NCBI RefSeq assembly: GCF_023898315.1
Contig: NC_064614.1
Span: 1,054,318,432-1,054,382,431, forward strand
DNA: 64,000 bases
Source of the DNA: Schistocerca nitens
Lineage: Eukaryota > Arthropoda > Insecta > Orthoptera > Acrididae
Reading direction: 5' to 3'
The notes below the pieces were generated by a model. That model was not told the DNA's origin, did not search any database, and saw only the letters and a list, made by a program, of their open reading frames with translations. Shown here piece after piece: positions 38,971-52,552 of the stretch (its first letter is position 1; the number at the start of each line of letters is the position of its first letter). The position numbers and the translations under genes were made by a program.

Positions 38971-40977
38971 ATGTTGGATTTGAGTGGGAGCCTCTCGTTC
39001 CAAACAACAATCAGCATCTATACCTCAATGGGAAGGGCCATCAATTACTCTTTCTGTACACCTTACATATACTGCAACTTTCACTACAACAACAGACTTT
39101 CCTTCTCTCTCAGCATCTGCATTAGGGTCTTCGAACACCTTCTACTCTCTTCCTAATAAAAACAGTCACGGGTTTTACTCTCATCACCTGGCTCATACAA
39201 AACTCCAAAATCTCAATAATGCAACTCTCACGATCATATTCTATAACAGGTCTCAAATATTACCAACTTGCTAGTCATTGTTTCTTACATCTATACACTC
39301 CAACCACACCTATGTTCATTTACCTCTAACAACTCTTGGGACTCATTCTCAGTTCCAATCTCTCTTTTACACACTGTACCCGCATTGCCTTTATCAACAC
39401 ATCATCACTCACTCTACTCTTGGATATACTACCTTCAGTCAGACTTCCCTCTTTTCACAGGGCACCTACGATTAACTCGCAAACAAATATATTAAATCAT
39501 CCACATTTCTGCTCAACTCAGGTCTCCTCCTACTCTTCCATACACAGCGTGTCAACTGCACCAATACCTACTCCATCATTTACATTCTTATCTCCAACAT
39601 GCTACCAACTCACACAAGGGACATCCAAGGACCAAGAATTTCCTGGGCAATGGGAATCTCCACCTCATACATTTTAAACTCCATTCTCACAAGATACTCT
39701 CTTTTCAGTGTTTTCAGCTCATACACATCACCAACATTCCAAATATTTTGAGAATAAACCTATAAAACCTTATCAACTATCCTAATTTTTAGGGGATCAA
39801 TCTACAGGGGGAACAAAATTTCTTTCATAACAATCGAACAAACATCCATTTTTTCTCTTTTTTCCTTTCTATACTCGCTCTAAATTCTCTCATCCTCGCT
39901 ATCTCATCCAAAGTGAGTTATTATTTGATTGGTCTTCTATTCGTACATCTGTCTACCAACTTCAAAGGATATTTTACTCTCTGGGACAATACATATTCAC
40001 CTCTATGGATTATCATTTCGTCAAGTCACACACACTACTAAATCACCGTATCACTAACTGTCCAAACTCAAATCTTGTAGGCAAGCCATACAGAGGCAAC
40101 ATAGTTCACAAACCATTCACCACCAAACTCTATTTTGTCAGCAATTAGCCTTCACTGAATCACACCTCTTCACTACCACACCTCGTTCCTAACTTTTTTA
40201 CATTTTCTCTGGGGTACTGTTTTATTTCCTCATATAAACATTAACCACTACACTGACACAACCTTCTTTTATCTTCTCTGCACCATTCTTCAACCTTGTA
40301 TTATACCACCTTTACAAAATTTAACATCAACTTCACCTCACTCAGGTTTTTAACTCTACTTCAAACCATACACCATCGGTTACTCCATTCTTTCGAAAAC
40401 CAGAACATCACTACTTCATTACCTTCATCATTTCTAATTGTCACATTACTCCAATTTCATAAACCTCCACATCACGCACATACCAACTACTTCGTACACA
40501 CTCTCTCATACTTTAGATGTCTCCACTATATCATTTCCTCTCGTATTCTAAATATTAAGGGACTGTACTTCCTACACCTTTCTACCTCCATAACACATCT
40601 CAAAGGGTAAATTCTTTTACACTAAGCCACAACAAACAAAATAACCAGACACAATATAAACCTTCTTTACAATCTTATCAATAACCAAGGGTCGCTCAAG
40701 TCTCTTTATTTACTAGTCTTCACTGTATTTCACTTCACAATAGCTAATAACCTCTCCACAATTGGACTCTTTGTAACTTCTACAAATTTTAATACTAACA
40801 CAATCACACTCCAGAAAGCCACTCTCCATTACCAACATCAAGTTTCACCTTCATCATCTACATTTTCAATATTTCCTGTTCTCAACATCAGTACAACTCA
40901 TTTGCCTAATAGGGGTACCAATAAAACTTCTTATCCCGTCACACATAAATACTTCCTCACTATCATTATTCTCTACC
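38506..40977 (+). repeat. Adjacent single-unit duplication, copy 2
   Basis: This is the partner of 36360-38831. It ends where the tail of U19 loses the 'ctacctcac' marker. Confidence 0.88.
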
Positions 40978-41116
40978 ACACAAACTGAAATAACTAATTC
41001 TATTGCTTGGGAATGGGCCACGTCCTCACACACACACACCTCCATCCTAAAATTTCACCTCACATCAGGTATCTACATCATTTCGATACACATCGTAAAT
41101 TAACATAATTTCTATA
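38971..41116 (+). repeat. Unit U19 (2,146 bp, type B, adjacent duplicate of U18)
   Basis: This is the same as U18, including the upstream markers 'ctacctcacaaac' and 'cctcagacac'. The two copies are adjacent, which is the simplest form of single-unit tandem duplication. Identity ends at 40977, where the tail returns to 'ctaccacacaaac'. Confidence 0.97.
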
Positions 41117-43262
41117 ATGTTGGATTTGAGTGGGAGCCTCTCGTTCCAAACAACAATCAGCATCTATACCTCAATGGGAAGGGCCATCAATTACTCTTTC
41201 TGTACACCTTACATATACTGCAACTTTCACTACAACAACAGACTTTCCTTCTCTCTCAGCATCTGCATTAGGGTCTTCGAACACCTTCTACTCTCTTCCT
41301 AATAAAAACAGTCACGGGTTTTACTCTCATCACCTGGCTCATACAAAACTCCAAAATCTCAATAATGCAACTCTCACGATCATATTCTATAACAGGTCTT
41401 AAATATTACCAACTTGCTAGTCATTGTTTCTTACATCTATACACTCCAACCACACCTATGTTCATTTACCTCTAACAACTCTTGGGACTCATTCTCAGTT
41501 CCAATCTCTCTTTTACACACTGTACCTGCATTGCCTTTATCAACACATCATCACTCACTCTACTCTTGGATATACTACCTTCAGTCACACTTCCCTCTTT
41601 TCACAGGGCACCTACGATTAACTCGCAAACAAATATATTAAATCATCCACATTTCTGCTCAACTCAGGTCTCCTCCTACTCTTCCATACACAGCGTGTCA
41701 ACTGCACCAATACCTACTCCATCATTTACATACTTATCTCCAACATGCTACCAACTCACACAAGGGACATCCAAGGACCAAGAATTGCCTGGGCAATGGG
41801 AATCTCCACCTCATACATTTTAAACTCCATTCTCACAAAATACTCTCTTTTCAGTGTTTTCAGCTCATACACATCACCAACATTCCAAATATTTTGAGAA
41901 TAAACCTATAAAACCTTATCAACTATCCTAATTTTTAGGGGATCAATCTACAGGGGGAACAAAATTTCTTTCATAACAATCGAACAAACATCCATTTTTT
42001 CTCTTTTTTCCTTTCTATACTCGCTCTTAATTCTCTCATCCTCGCTACCTCATCCAAAGTGAGTTATTATTTGATTGGTCTTCTATTCGTACATCTGTCT
42101 ACCAACTTCAAAGGATATTTTACTCTCTGGGACAATACATATTCACCTCTATGGATTATCATTTCGTCAAGTCACACACACTACTAAATCACCATATCAC
42201 TAACTGTCCAAACTCAAATCTTGTAGGCAAGCCATACAGGGGCAACATAGTTCACAAACCATTCACCACCAAACTCTATTTTGTCAGCAATTAGCCTTCA
42301 CTGAATCACACCTCTTCACTACCACACCTCGTTCCTAACTTTTTTACATTTTCTCTGGGGTACTGTTTTATTTCCTCATATAAACATTAACCACTACACT
42401 GACACAACCTTCTTTTATCTTCTCTGCACCATTCTTCAACCTTGTATTATACCACCTTTACAAAATTTAACATCAACTTCACCTCACTCACGTTTTTAAC
42501 TCGACTTCAAACCATACACCATCGGTTACTCCATTCTTTCGAAAACCAGAACATCACTACTTCATTACCTTCATCATTTCTAATTGTCACATTACTCCAA
42601 TTTCATAAACCTCCACATCACGCACATACCAACTACTTCGTACACACTCTCTCATACTTTAGATGTCTCCACTATAGCATTTCCTCTCGTATTCTAAATA
42701 TTAAGGGACTGTACTTCCTACACCTTTCTACCTCCATAACACATCTCAAAGGGTAAATTCTTTTACACTAAGCCACAACAAACAAAATAACCAGACACAA
42801 TATAAACCTTCTTTACAATCTTATCAATAACCAAGGGTCGCTCAAGTCTCTTTATTTACTAGTCTTCACTGTATTTCACTTCACAATAGCTAATAACCTC
42901 TCCACAATTGGTCTCTTTGTAACTTCTACAAATTTTAGTACTAACACAATCACACTCCAGAAAGCCACTCTCCATTACCAACATCAAGTTTCACCTTTAT
43001 CATCTACATTTTCAATATTTCCTGTTCTCAACATCAGTACAACTCATTTGCCTAATAGGGGTACCAATAAAACTTCTTATCCCGTCACACATAAATACTT
43101 CCTCACTATCATTATTCTCTACCACACAAACTGAAATAACTAATTCTATTGCTTGGGAATGGGCCATGTCCTCACACACACACACCTCCATCCTAAAATT
43201 TCACCTCACATCAGGTATCTACATCATTTCGATACACATCGTAAATTAACATAATTTCTATA
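41117..43262 (+). repeat. Unit U20 (2,146 bp, type C copy)
   Basis: This is the counterpart of U16 at 8,584 bp. It has a private 'ggtcttaaatatt' at about 41397, which puts a TAA in the 96-codon frame. The tail has 'ttggtctctttg', 'attttagtac' and a private 'ccatgtcc' at 43167 that removes a CpG. Confidence 0.97.
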
Positions 43263-45408
43263 ATGTTGGATTTGAGTGGGAGCCTCTCGTTCCAAACAAC
43301 AATCAGCATCTATACCTCAATGGGAAGGGCCATCAATTACTCTTTCTGTACACCTTACATATACTGCAACTTTCACTACAACAACAGACTTTCCTTCTCT
43401 CTCAGCATCTGCATTAGGGTCTTCGAACACCTTCTACTCTCTTCCTAATAAAAACAGTCACGGGTTTTACTCTCATCACCTGGCTCATACAAAACTCCAA
43501 AATCTCAATAATGCAACTCTCACGATCATATTCTATAACAGGTCTCAAATATTACCAACTTGCTAGTCATTGTTTCTTACATCTATACACTCCAACCACA
43601 CCTATGTTCATTTACCTCCAAGAACTCTTGGGACTCATTCTCAGTTCCAATCTCTCTTTTACACACTGTACCTGCATTGCCTTTATCAACACATCATCAC
43701 TCACTCTACTCTTGGATATACTACCTTCAGTCACACTTCCCTCTTTTCACAGGGCACCTACGATTAACTCGAAAACAAATATATTAAATCATCCACATTT
43801 CTGCTCAACTCAGGTCTCCTCCTACTCTTCCATACACAGCGTGTCAACTGCACCAATACCTACTCCATCATTTACATACTTATCTCCAACATGCTACCAA
43901 CTCACACAAGGGACATCCAAGGACCAAGAATTGCCTGGGCAATGGGAATCTCCACCTCATACATTTTAAACTCCATTCTCACAAAATACTCTCTTTTCAG
44001 TGTTTTCAGCTCATACACATCACCAACATTCCAAATATTTTGAGAATAAACCTATAAAACCTTATCAACTATCCTAATTTTTAGGGGATCAATCTACAGG
44101 GGGAACAAAATTTCTTTCATAACAATCGAACAAACATCCATTTTTTCTCTTTTTTCCTTTCTATACTCGCTCTTAATTCTCTCATCCTCGCTACCTCATC
44201 CAAAGTGAGTTATTATTTGATTGGTCTTCTATTCGTACATCTGTCTACCAACTTCAAAGGATATTTTACTCTCTGGGACAATACATATTCACCTCTATGG
44301 ATTATCATTTCGTCAAGTCACACACACTACTAAATCACCATATCACTAACTGTCCAAACTCAAATCTTGTAGGCAAGCCATACAGGGGCAACATAGTTCA
44401 CAAACCATTCACCACCAAACTCTATTTTGTCAGCAATTAGCCTTCACTGAATCACACCTCTTCACTACCACACCTCGTTCCTAACTTTTTTACATTTTCT
44501 CTGGGGTACTGTTTTATTTCCTCATATAAACATTAACCACTACACTGACACAACCTTCTTTTATCTTCTCTGCACCATTCTTCAACCTTGTATTATACCA
44601 CCTTTACAAAATTTAACATCAACTTCACCTCACTCACGTTTTTAACTCGACTTCAAACCATACACCATCGGTTACTCCATTCTTTCGAAAACCAGAACAT
44701 CACTACTTCATTACCTTCATCATTTCTAATTGTCACATTACTCCAATTTCATAAACCTCCACATCACGCACATACCAACTACTTCGTACACACTCTCTCA
44801 TACTTTAGATGTCTCCACTATATCATTTCCTCTCGTATTCTAAATATTAAGGGACTGTACTTCCTACACCTTTCTACCTCCATAACACATCTCAAAGGGT
44901 AAATTCTTTTACACTAAGCCACAACAAACAAAATAACCAGACACAATATAAACCTTCTTTACAATCTTATCAATAACCAAGGGTCGCTCAAGTCTCTTTA
45001 TCTACTAGTCTTCACTGTATTTCACTTCACAATAGCTAATAACCTCTCCACAATTGGACTCTTTGTAACTTCTACAAATTTTAATACTAACACAATCACA
45101 CTCCAGAAAGCCACTCTCCATTACCAACATCAAGTTTCACCTTCATCATCTACATTTTCAATATTTCCTGTTCTCAACATCAGTACAACTCATTTGCCTA
45201 ATAGGGGTACCAATAAAACTTCTTATCCCGTCACACATAAATACTTCCTCACTATCATTATTCTCTACCACACAAACTGAAATAACTAATTCTATTGCTT
45301 GGGAATGGGCCACGTCCTCACACACACACACCTCCATCCTAAAATTTCACCTCACATCAGGTATCTACATCATTTCGATACACATCGTAAATTAACATAA
45401 TTTCTATA
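43263..45408 (+). repeat. Unit U21 (2,146 bp, type C)
   Basis: Type C markers with 'ctcgaaaac' and 'caccatatc'. A change to 'cctccaagaac' near 43619 turns a conserved TAA into CAA and joins two frames into a 152-codon frame (43511-43969). That is a chance extension, not evidence of a gene. The tail has 'tttatctactag'. Confidence 0.97.
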
Positions 45409-47173
45409 ATGTTGGATTTGAGTGGGAGCCTCTCGTTCCAAACAACAATCAGCATCTATACCTCAATGGGAAGGGCCATCAATTACTCTTTCTGTACACC
45501 TTACATATACTGCAACTTTCACTACAACAACAGACTTTCCTTCTCTCTCAGCATCTGCATTAGGGTCTTCGAACACCTTCTACTCTCTTCCTAATAAAAA
45601 CAGTCACGGGTTTTACTCTCATCACCTGGCTCATACAAAACTCCAAAATCTCAATAATGCAACTCTCACGATCATATTCTATAACAGGTCTCAAATATTA
45701 CCAACTTGCTAGTCATTGTTTCTTACATCTATACACTCCAACCACACCTATGTTCATTTACCTCTAAGAACTCTTGGGACTCATTCTCAGTTCCAATCTC
45801 TCTTTTACACACTGTACCCGCATTGCCTTTATCAACACATCATCACTCACTCTACTCTTGGATATACTACCTTCAGTCAGACTTCCCTCTTCTCACAGGG
45901 CACCTACGATTAACTCGCAAACAAATATATTAAATCATCCACATTTCTGCTCAACTCAGGTCTCCTCCTACTCTTCCATACACAGCGTGTCAACTGCACC
46001 AATACCTACTCCATCATTTTCATTCTTATCTCCAACATGCTACCAACTCACACAACGGACATCCAAGCACCAAGAATTGCCTGGGCAATGGGAATCTCCT
46101 CACCGTATCACTAACTGTCCAAACTCAAATCTTGTAGGCAAGCCATACAGAGGCAACATAGTTCACAAACCATTCACCACCAAACTCTATTTTGTCAGCA
46201 ATTAGCCTTCACTGAATCACACCTCTTCACTACCACACCTCGTTCCTAACTTTTTTACATTTTCTCTGGGGTACTGTTTTATTTCCTCATATAAACATTA
46301 ACCACTACACTGACACAACCTTCTTTTATCTTCTCTGCACCATTCTTCAACCTTGTATTATACCACCTTTACAAAATTTAACATCAACTTCACCTCACTC
46401 AGGTTTTTAACTCTACTTCAAACCATACACCATCGGTTACTCCATTCTTTCGAAAACCAGAACATCACTACTTCATTACCTTCATCATTTCTAATTGTCA
46501 CATTACTCCAATTTCATAAACCTCCACATCACGCACATACCAACTACTTCGTACACACTCTCTCATACTTTAGATGTCTCCACTATATCATTTCCTCTCG
46601 TATTCTAAATATTAAGGGACTGTACTTCCTACACCTTTCTACCTCCATAACACATCTCAAAGGGTAAATTCTTTTACACTAAGCCACAACAAACAAAATA
46701 ACCAGACACAATATAAACCTTCTTTACAATCTTATCAATAACCAAGGGTCGCTCAAGTCTCTTTATTTACTAGTCTTCACTGTATTTCACTTCACAATAG
46801 CTAATAACCTCTCCACAATTGGACTCTTTGTAACTTCTACAAATTTTAATACTAACACAATCACACTCCAGAAAGCCACTCTCCATTACCAACATCAAGT
46901 TTCACCTTCATCATCTACATTTTCAATATTTCCTGTTCTCAACATCAGTACAACTCATTTGCCTAATAGGGGTACCAATAAAACTTCTTATCCCGTCACA
47001 CATAAATACTTCCTCACTATCATTATTCTCTACCACACAAACTGAAATAACTAATTCTATTGCTTGGGAATGGGCCACGTCCTCACACACACACACCTCC
47101 ATCCTAAAATTTCACCTCACATCAGGTATCTACATCATTTCGATACACATCGTAAATTAACATAATTTCTATA
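45409..47173 (+). repeat. Unit U22 (1,765 bp, internal 381-bp deletion)
   Basis: Compared with the base unit, about 381 bp after unit position 691 are missing. Left sequence stops after 'gggaatctcc' at 46099 and right sequence resumes with 'tcaccgtatc' at 46100. The 3' part carries type B markers ('cagaggc', 'ctcaggttttt'). The deletion fuses two frames into a meaningless 143-codon frame. Private changes are 'cttctcacag', 'catcattttcattc', 'cacaacggac' and 'ccaagcacc'. Confidence 0.97.
46096..46103. other. Deletion junction in U22
   Basis: The left arm matches the unit through 46099 and the right arm matches from 46100, with no shared bases at the join. The missing 381 bp normally contain the end of the 113-codon frame, the 'gagaataaacc' stretch and the mirror pyrimidine tract. 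Confidence 0.95.
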
Positions 47174-49319
47174 ATGTTGGATTTGAGTGGGAGCCTCTCG
47201 TTCCAAACAACAATCAGCATCTATACCTCAATGGGAAGGGCCATCAATTACTCTTTCTGTACACCTTACATATACTGCAACTTTCACTACAACAACAGAC
47301 TTTCCTTCTCTCTCAGCATCTGCATTAGGGTCTTCGAACACCTTCTACTCTCTTCCTAATAAAAACAGTCACGGGTTTTACTCTCATCACCTGGCTCATA
47401 CAAAACTCCAAAATCTCAATAATGCAACTCTCACGATCATATTCTATAACAGGTCTCAAATATTACCAACTTGCTAGTCATTGTTTCTTACATCTATACA
47501 CTCCAACCACACCTATGTTCATTTACCTCTAAGAACTCTTGGGACTCATTCTCAGTTCCAATCTCTCTTTTACACACTGTACCTGCATTGCCTTTATCAA
47601 CACATCATCACTCACTCTACTCTTGGATATACTACCTTCAGTCACACTTCCCTCTTTTCACAGGGCACCTACGATTAACTCGCAAACAAATATATTAAAT
47701 CATCCACATTTCTGCTCAACTCAGGTCTCCTCCTACTCTTCCATACACAGCGTGTCAACTGCACCAATACCTACTCCATCATTTACATACTTATCTCCAA
47801 CATGCTACCAACTCACACAAGGGACATCCAAGGACCAAGAAGTGCCTGGGCAATGGGAATCTCCACCTCATACATTTTAAACTCCATTCTCACAAAATAC
47901 TCTCTTTTCAGTGTTTTCAGCTCATACACATCACCAACATTCCAAATATTTTGAGAATAAACCTATAAAACCTTATCAACTATCCTAATTTTTAGGGGAT
48001 CAATCTACAGGGGGAACAAAATTTCTTTCATAACAATCGAACAAACATCCATTTTTTCTCTTTTTTCCTTTCTATACTCGCTCTTAATTCTCTCATCCTC
48101 GCTACCTCATCCAAAGTGAGTTATTATTTGATTGGTCTTCTATTCGTACATCTGTCTACCAACTTCAAAGGATATTTTACTCTCTGGGACAATACATATT
48201 CACCTCTATGGATTATCATTTCGTCAAGTCACACACACTACTAAATCACCGTATCACTAACTGTCCAAACTCAAATCTTGTAGGCAAGCCATACAGGGGC
48301 AACATAGTTCACAAACCATTCACCACCAAACTCTATTTTGTCAGCAATTAGCCTTCACTGAATCACACCTCTTCACTACCACACCTCGTTCCTAACTTTT
48401 TTACATTTTCTCTGGGGTACTGTTTTATTTCCTCATATAAACATTAACCACTACACTGACACACCCTTCTTTTATCTTCTCTGCACCATTCTTCAACCTT
48501 GTATTATACCACCTTTACAAAATTTAACATCAACTTCACCTCACTCACGTTTTTAACTCTACTTCAAACCATACACCATCGGTTACTCCATTCTTTCGAA
48601 AACCAGAACATCACTACTTCATTACCTTCATCATTTCTAATTGTCACATTACTCCAATTTCATAAACCTCCACATCACGCACATACCAACTACTTCGTAC
48701 ACACTCTCTCATACTTTAGATGTCTCCACTATAGCATTTCCTCTCGTATTCTAAATATTAAGGGACTGTACTTCCTACACCTTTCTACCTCCATAACACA
48801 TCTCAAAGGGTAAATTCTTTTACACTAAGCCACAACAAACAAAATAACCAGACACAATATAAACCTTCTTTACAATCTTATCAATAACCAAGGGTCGCTC
48901 AAGTCTCTTTATTTACTAGTCTTCACTGTATTTCACTTCACAATAGCTAATAACCTCTCCACAATTGGTCTCTTTGTAACTTCTACAAATTTTAGTACTA
49001 ACACAATCACACTCCAGAAAGCCACTCTCCATTACCAACATCAAGTTTCACCTTTATCATCTACATTTTCAATATTTCCTGTTCTCAACATCAGTACAAC
49101 TCATTTGCCTAATAGGGGTACCAATAAAACTTCTTATCCCGTCACACATAAATACTTCCTCACTATCATTATTCTCTACCACACAAACTGAAATAACTAA
49201 TTCTATTGCTTGGGAATGGGCCACGTCCTCACACACACACACCTCCATCCTAAAATTTCACCTCACATCAGGTATCTACATCATTTCGATACACATCGTA
49301 AATTAACATAATTTCTATA
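47174..49319 (+). repeat. Unit U23 (2,146 bp, type C)
   Basis: Markers are 'tacctgc', 'cagtcacacttccc', 'tacatactta' and 'gctcttaattc'. A private 'agaagtgcctgg' lies near 47840. 'cacacccttc' is shared with U5/U7. The tail has 'ttggtctctttg' and 'attttagtac', the same as the tail of U24. Confidence 0.97.
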
Positions 49320-50407
49320 ATGTTGGATTTGAGTGGGAGCCTCTCGTTCCAAACAACAATCAGCATCTATACCTCAATGGGAAGGGCCATCAATTACTCT
49401 TTCTGTACACCTTACATATACTGCAACTTTCACTACAACAACAGACTTTCCTTCTCTCTCAGCATCTGCATTAGGGTCTTCGAACACCTTCTACTCTCTT
49501 CCTAATAAAAACAGTCACGGGTTTTACTCTCATCACCTGGCTCATACAAAACTCCAAAATCTCAATAATGCAACTCTCACGATCATATTCTATAACAGGT
49601 CTCAAATATTACCAACTTGCTAGTCATTGTTTCTTACATCTATACACTCCAACCACACCTATGTTCATTTACCTCTAAGAACTCTTGGGACTCATTCTCA
49701 GTTCCAATCTCTCTTTTACACACTGTACCTGCATTGCCTTTATCAACACATCATCACTCACTCTACTCTTGGATATACTACCTTCAGTCACACTTCCCTC
49801 TTTTCACAGGGCACCTACGATTAACTCGAAAACAAATATATTAAATCATCCACATTTCTGCTCAACACCTTTCTACCTCCATAACACATCTCAAAGGGTA
49901 AATTCTTTTACACTAAGCCACAACAAACAAAATAACCAGACACAATATAAACCTTCTTTACAATCTTATCAATAACCAAGGGTCGCTCAAGTCTCTTTAT
50001 TTACTAGTCTTCACTGTATTTCACTTCACAATAGCTAATAACCTCTCCACAATTGGTCTCTTTGTAACTTCTACAAATTTTAGTACTAACACAATCACAC
50101 TCCAGAAAGCCACTCTCCATTACCAACATCAAGTTTCACCTTTATCATCTACATTTTCAATATTTCCTGTTCTCAACATCAGTACAACTCATTTGCCTAA
50201 TAGGGGTACCAATAAAACTTCTTATCCCGTCACACATAAATACTTCCTCACTATCATTATTCTCTACCACACAAACTGAAATAACTAATTCTATTGCTTG
50301 GGAATGGGCCACGTCCTCACACACACACACCTCCATCCTAAAATTTCACCTCACATCAGGTATCTACATCATTTCGATACACATCGTAAATTAACATAAT
50401 TTCTATA
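49320..50407 (+). repeat. Unit U24 (1,088 bp, internal 1,058-bp deletion)
   Basis: About half the unit is missing. The left part ends in 'ctgctcaac' and the right part begins with 'acacctttctacc', sharing the 2 bases at 49865-49866. The 104-codon frame present in every other complete copy is lost here. The flanking parts are type C-like ('ctcgaaaac'). Confidence 0.97.
49861..49870. other. Deletion junction in U24
   Basis: The left arm matches through 49866 and the right arm from 49865, so 2 bases (AC) are shared at the join. 1,058 bp are missing. This fits end joining with very short homology rather than exchange between copies. Confidence 0.95.
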
Positions 50408-52552
50408 ATGTTGGATTTGAGTGGGAGCCTCTCGTTCCAAACAACAATCAGCATCTATACCTCAATGGGAAGGGCCATCAATTACTCTTTCTGTACACCT
50501 TACATATACTGCAACTTTCACTACAACAACAGACTTTCCTTCTCTCTCAGCATCTGCATTAGGGTCTTCGAACACCTTCTACTCTCTTCCTAATAAAAAC
50601 AGTCACGGGTTTTACTCTCATCACCTGGCTCATACAAAACTCCAAAATCTCAATAATGCAACTCTCACGATCATATTCTATAACAGGTCTCAATATTACC
50701 AACTTGCTAGTCATTGTTTCTTACATCTATACACTCCAACCACACCTATGTTCATTTACCTCTAAGAACTCTTGGGACTCATTCTCAGTTCCAATCTCTC
50801 TTTTACACACTGTACCTGCATTGCCTTTATCAACACATCATCACTCACTCTACTCTTGGATATACTACCTTCAGTCACACTTCCCTCTTTTCACAGGGCA
50901 CCTACGATTAACTCGAAAACAAATATATTAAATCATCCACATTTCTGCTCAACTCAGGTCTCCTCCTACTCTTCCATACACAGCGTGTCAACTGCACCAA
51001 TACCTACTCCATCATTTACATACTTATCTCCAACATGCTACCAACTCACACAAGGGACATCCAAGGACCAAGAATTGCCTGGGCAATGGGAATCTCCACC
51101 TCATACTTTTTAAACTCCATTCTCACAAAATACTCTCTTTTCAGTGTTTTCAGCTCATACACATCACCAAGATTCCAAATATTTTGAGAATAAACCTATA
51201 AAACCTTATCAACTATCCTAATTTTTAGGGGATCAATCTACAGGGGGAACAAAATTTCTTTCATAACAATCGAACAAACATCCATTTTTTCTCTTTTTTC
51301 CTTTCTATACTCACTCTTAATTCTCTCATCCTCGCTACCTCATCCAAAGTGAGTTATTATTTGATTGGTCTTCTATTCGTACATCTGTCTACCAACTTCA
51401 AAGGATATTTTACTCTCTGGGACAATACATATTCACCTCTATGGATTATCATTTCGTCAAGTCACACACACTACTAAATCACCATATCACTAACTGTCCA
51501 AACTCAAATCTTGTAGGCAAGCCATACAGGGGCAACATAGTTCACAAACCATTCACCACCAAACTCTATTTTGTCAGCAATTAGCCTTCACTGAATCACA
51601 CCTCTTCACTACCACACCTCGTTCCTAACTTTTTTACATTTTCTCTGGGGTACTGTTTTATTTCCTCATATAAACATTAACCACTACCCTGACACAACCT
51701 TCTTTTATCTTCTCTGCACCATTCTTCAACCTTGTATTATACCACCTTTACAAAATTTAACATCAACTTCACCTCACTCACGTTTTTAACTCGACTTCAA
51801 ACCATACACCATCGGTTACTCCATTCTTTCGAAAACCAGAACATCACTACTTCATTACCTTCATCATTTCTAATTGTCACATTACTCCAATTTCATAAAC
51901 CTCCACATCACGCACATACCAACTACTTCGTACACACTCTCTCATACTTTAGATGTCTCCACTATATCATTTCCTCTCGTATTCTAAATATTAGGGGACT
52001 GTACTTCCTACACCTTTCTACCTCCATAACACATCTCAAAGGGTAAATTCTTTTACACTAAGCCACAACAAACAAAATAACCAGACACAATATAAACCTT
52101 CTTTACAATCTTATCAATAACCAAGGGTCGCTCAAGTCTCTTTATTTACTAGTCTTCACTGTATTTCACTTCACAATAGCTAATAACCTCTCCACAATTG
52201 GTCTCCTTGTAACTTCTACAAATTTCAGTACTAACACAATCACACTCCAGAAAGCCACTCTCCATTACCAACATCAAGTTTCACCTTTATCATCTACATT
52301 TTCAATATTTCCTGTTCTCAACATCAGTACAACTCATTCGCCTACTAGGGGTACCAATAAAACTTCTTATCCCGTCACACATAAATACTTCCTCACTATC
52401 ATTATTCTCTACCACACAAACTGAAATAACTAATTCTATGGCTTGGGAATGGGCCACGTCCTCAGACACACACACCTCCATCCTAAAATTTCACCTCACA
52501 TCAGGTATCTACATCATTTCGATACACATCGTAAATTAACATAATTTCTATA
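50408..52552 (+). repeat. Unit U25 (2,145 bp, type C)
   Basis: This is one base short at 'ggtctcaatattacc' (others 'ggtctcaaatattacc'). The shift merges neighbouring open frames (50421-50765 and 50656-50931) without creating a gene. Private or rare changes are 'ccaagattcc', 'tactcactctt', 'ctaccctgac', 'tattaggggac' and 'ttggtctccttg'. Confidence 0.97.

Larger units (their letters stand above)
38924..43287 (+). repeat. B-C block, copy 2
   Basis: This is the partner of 30340-34703, covering U19 and U20. Together with U14 being like U17 and U18 being like U19 it gives the order A B C A B B C for U14-U20. Confidence 0.85.
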
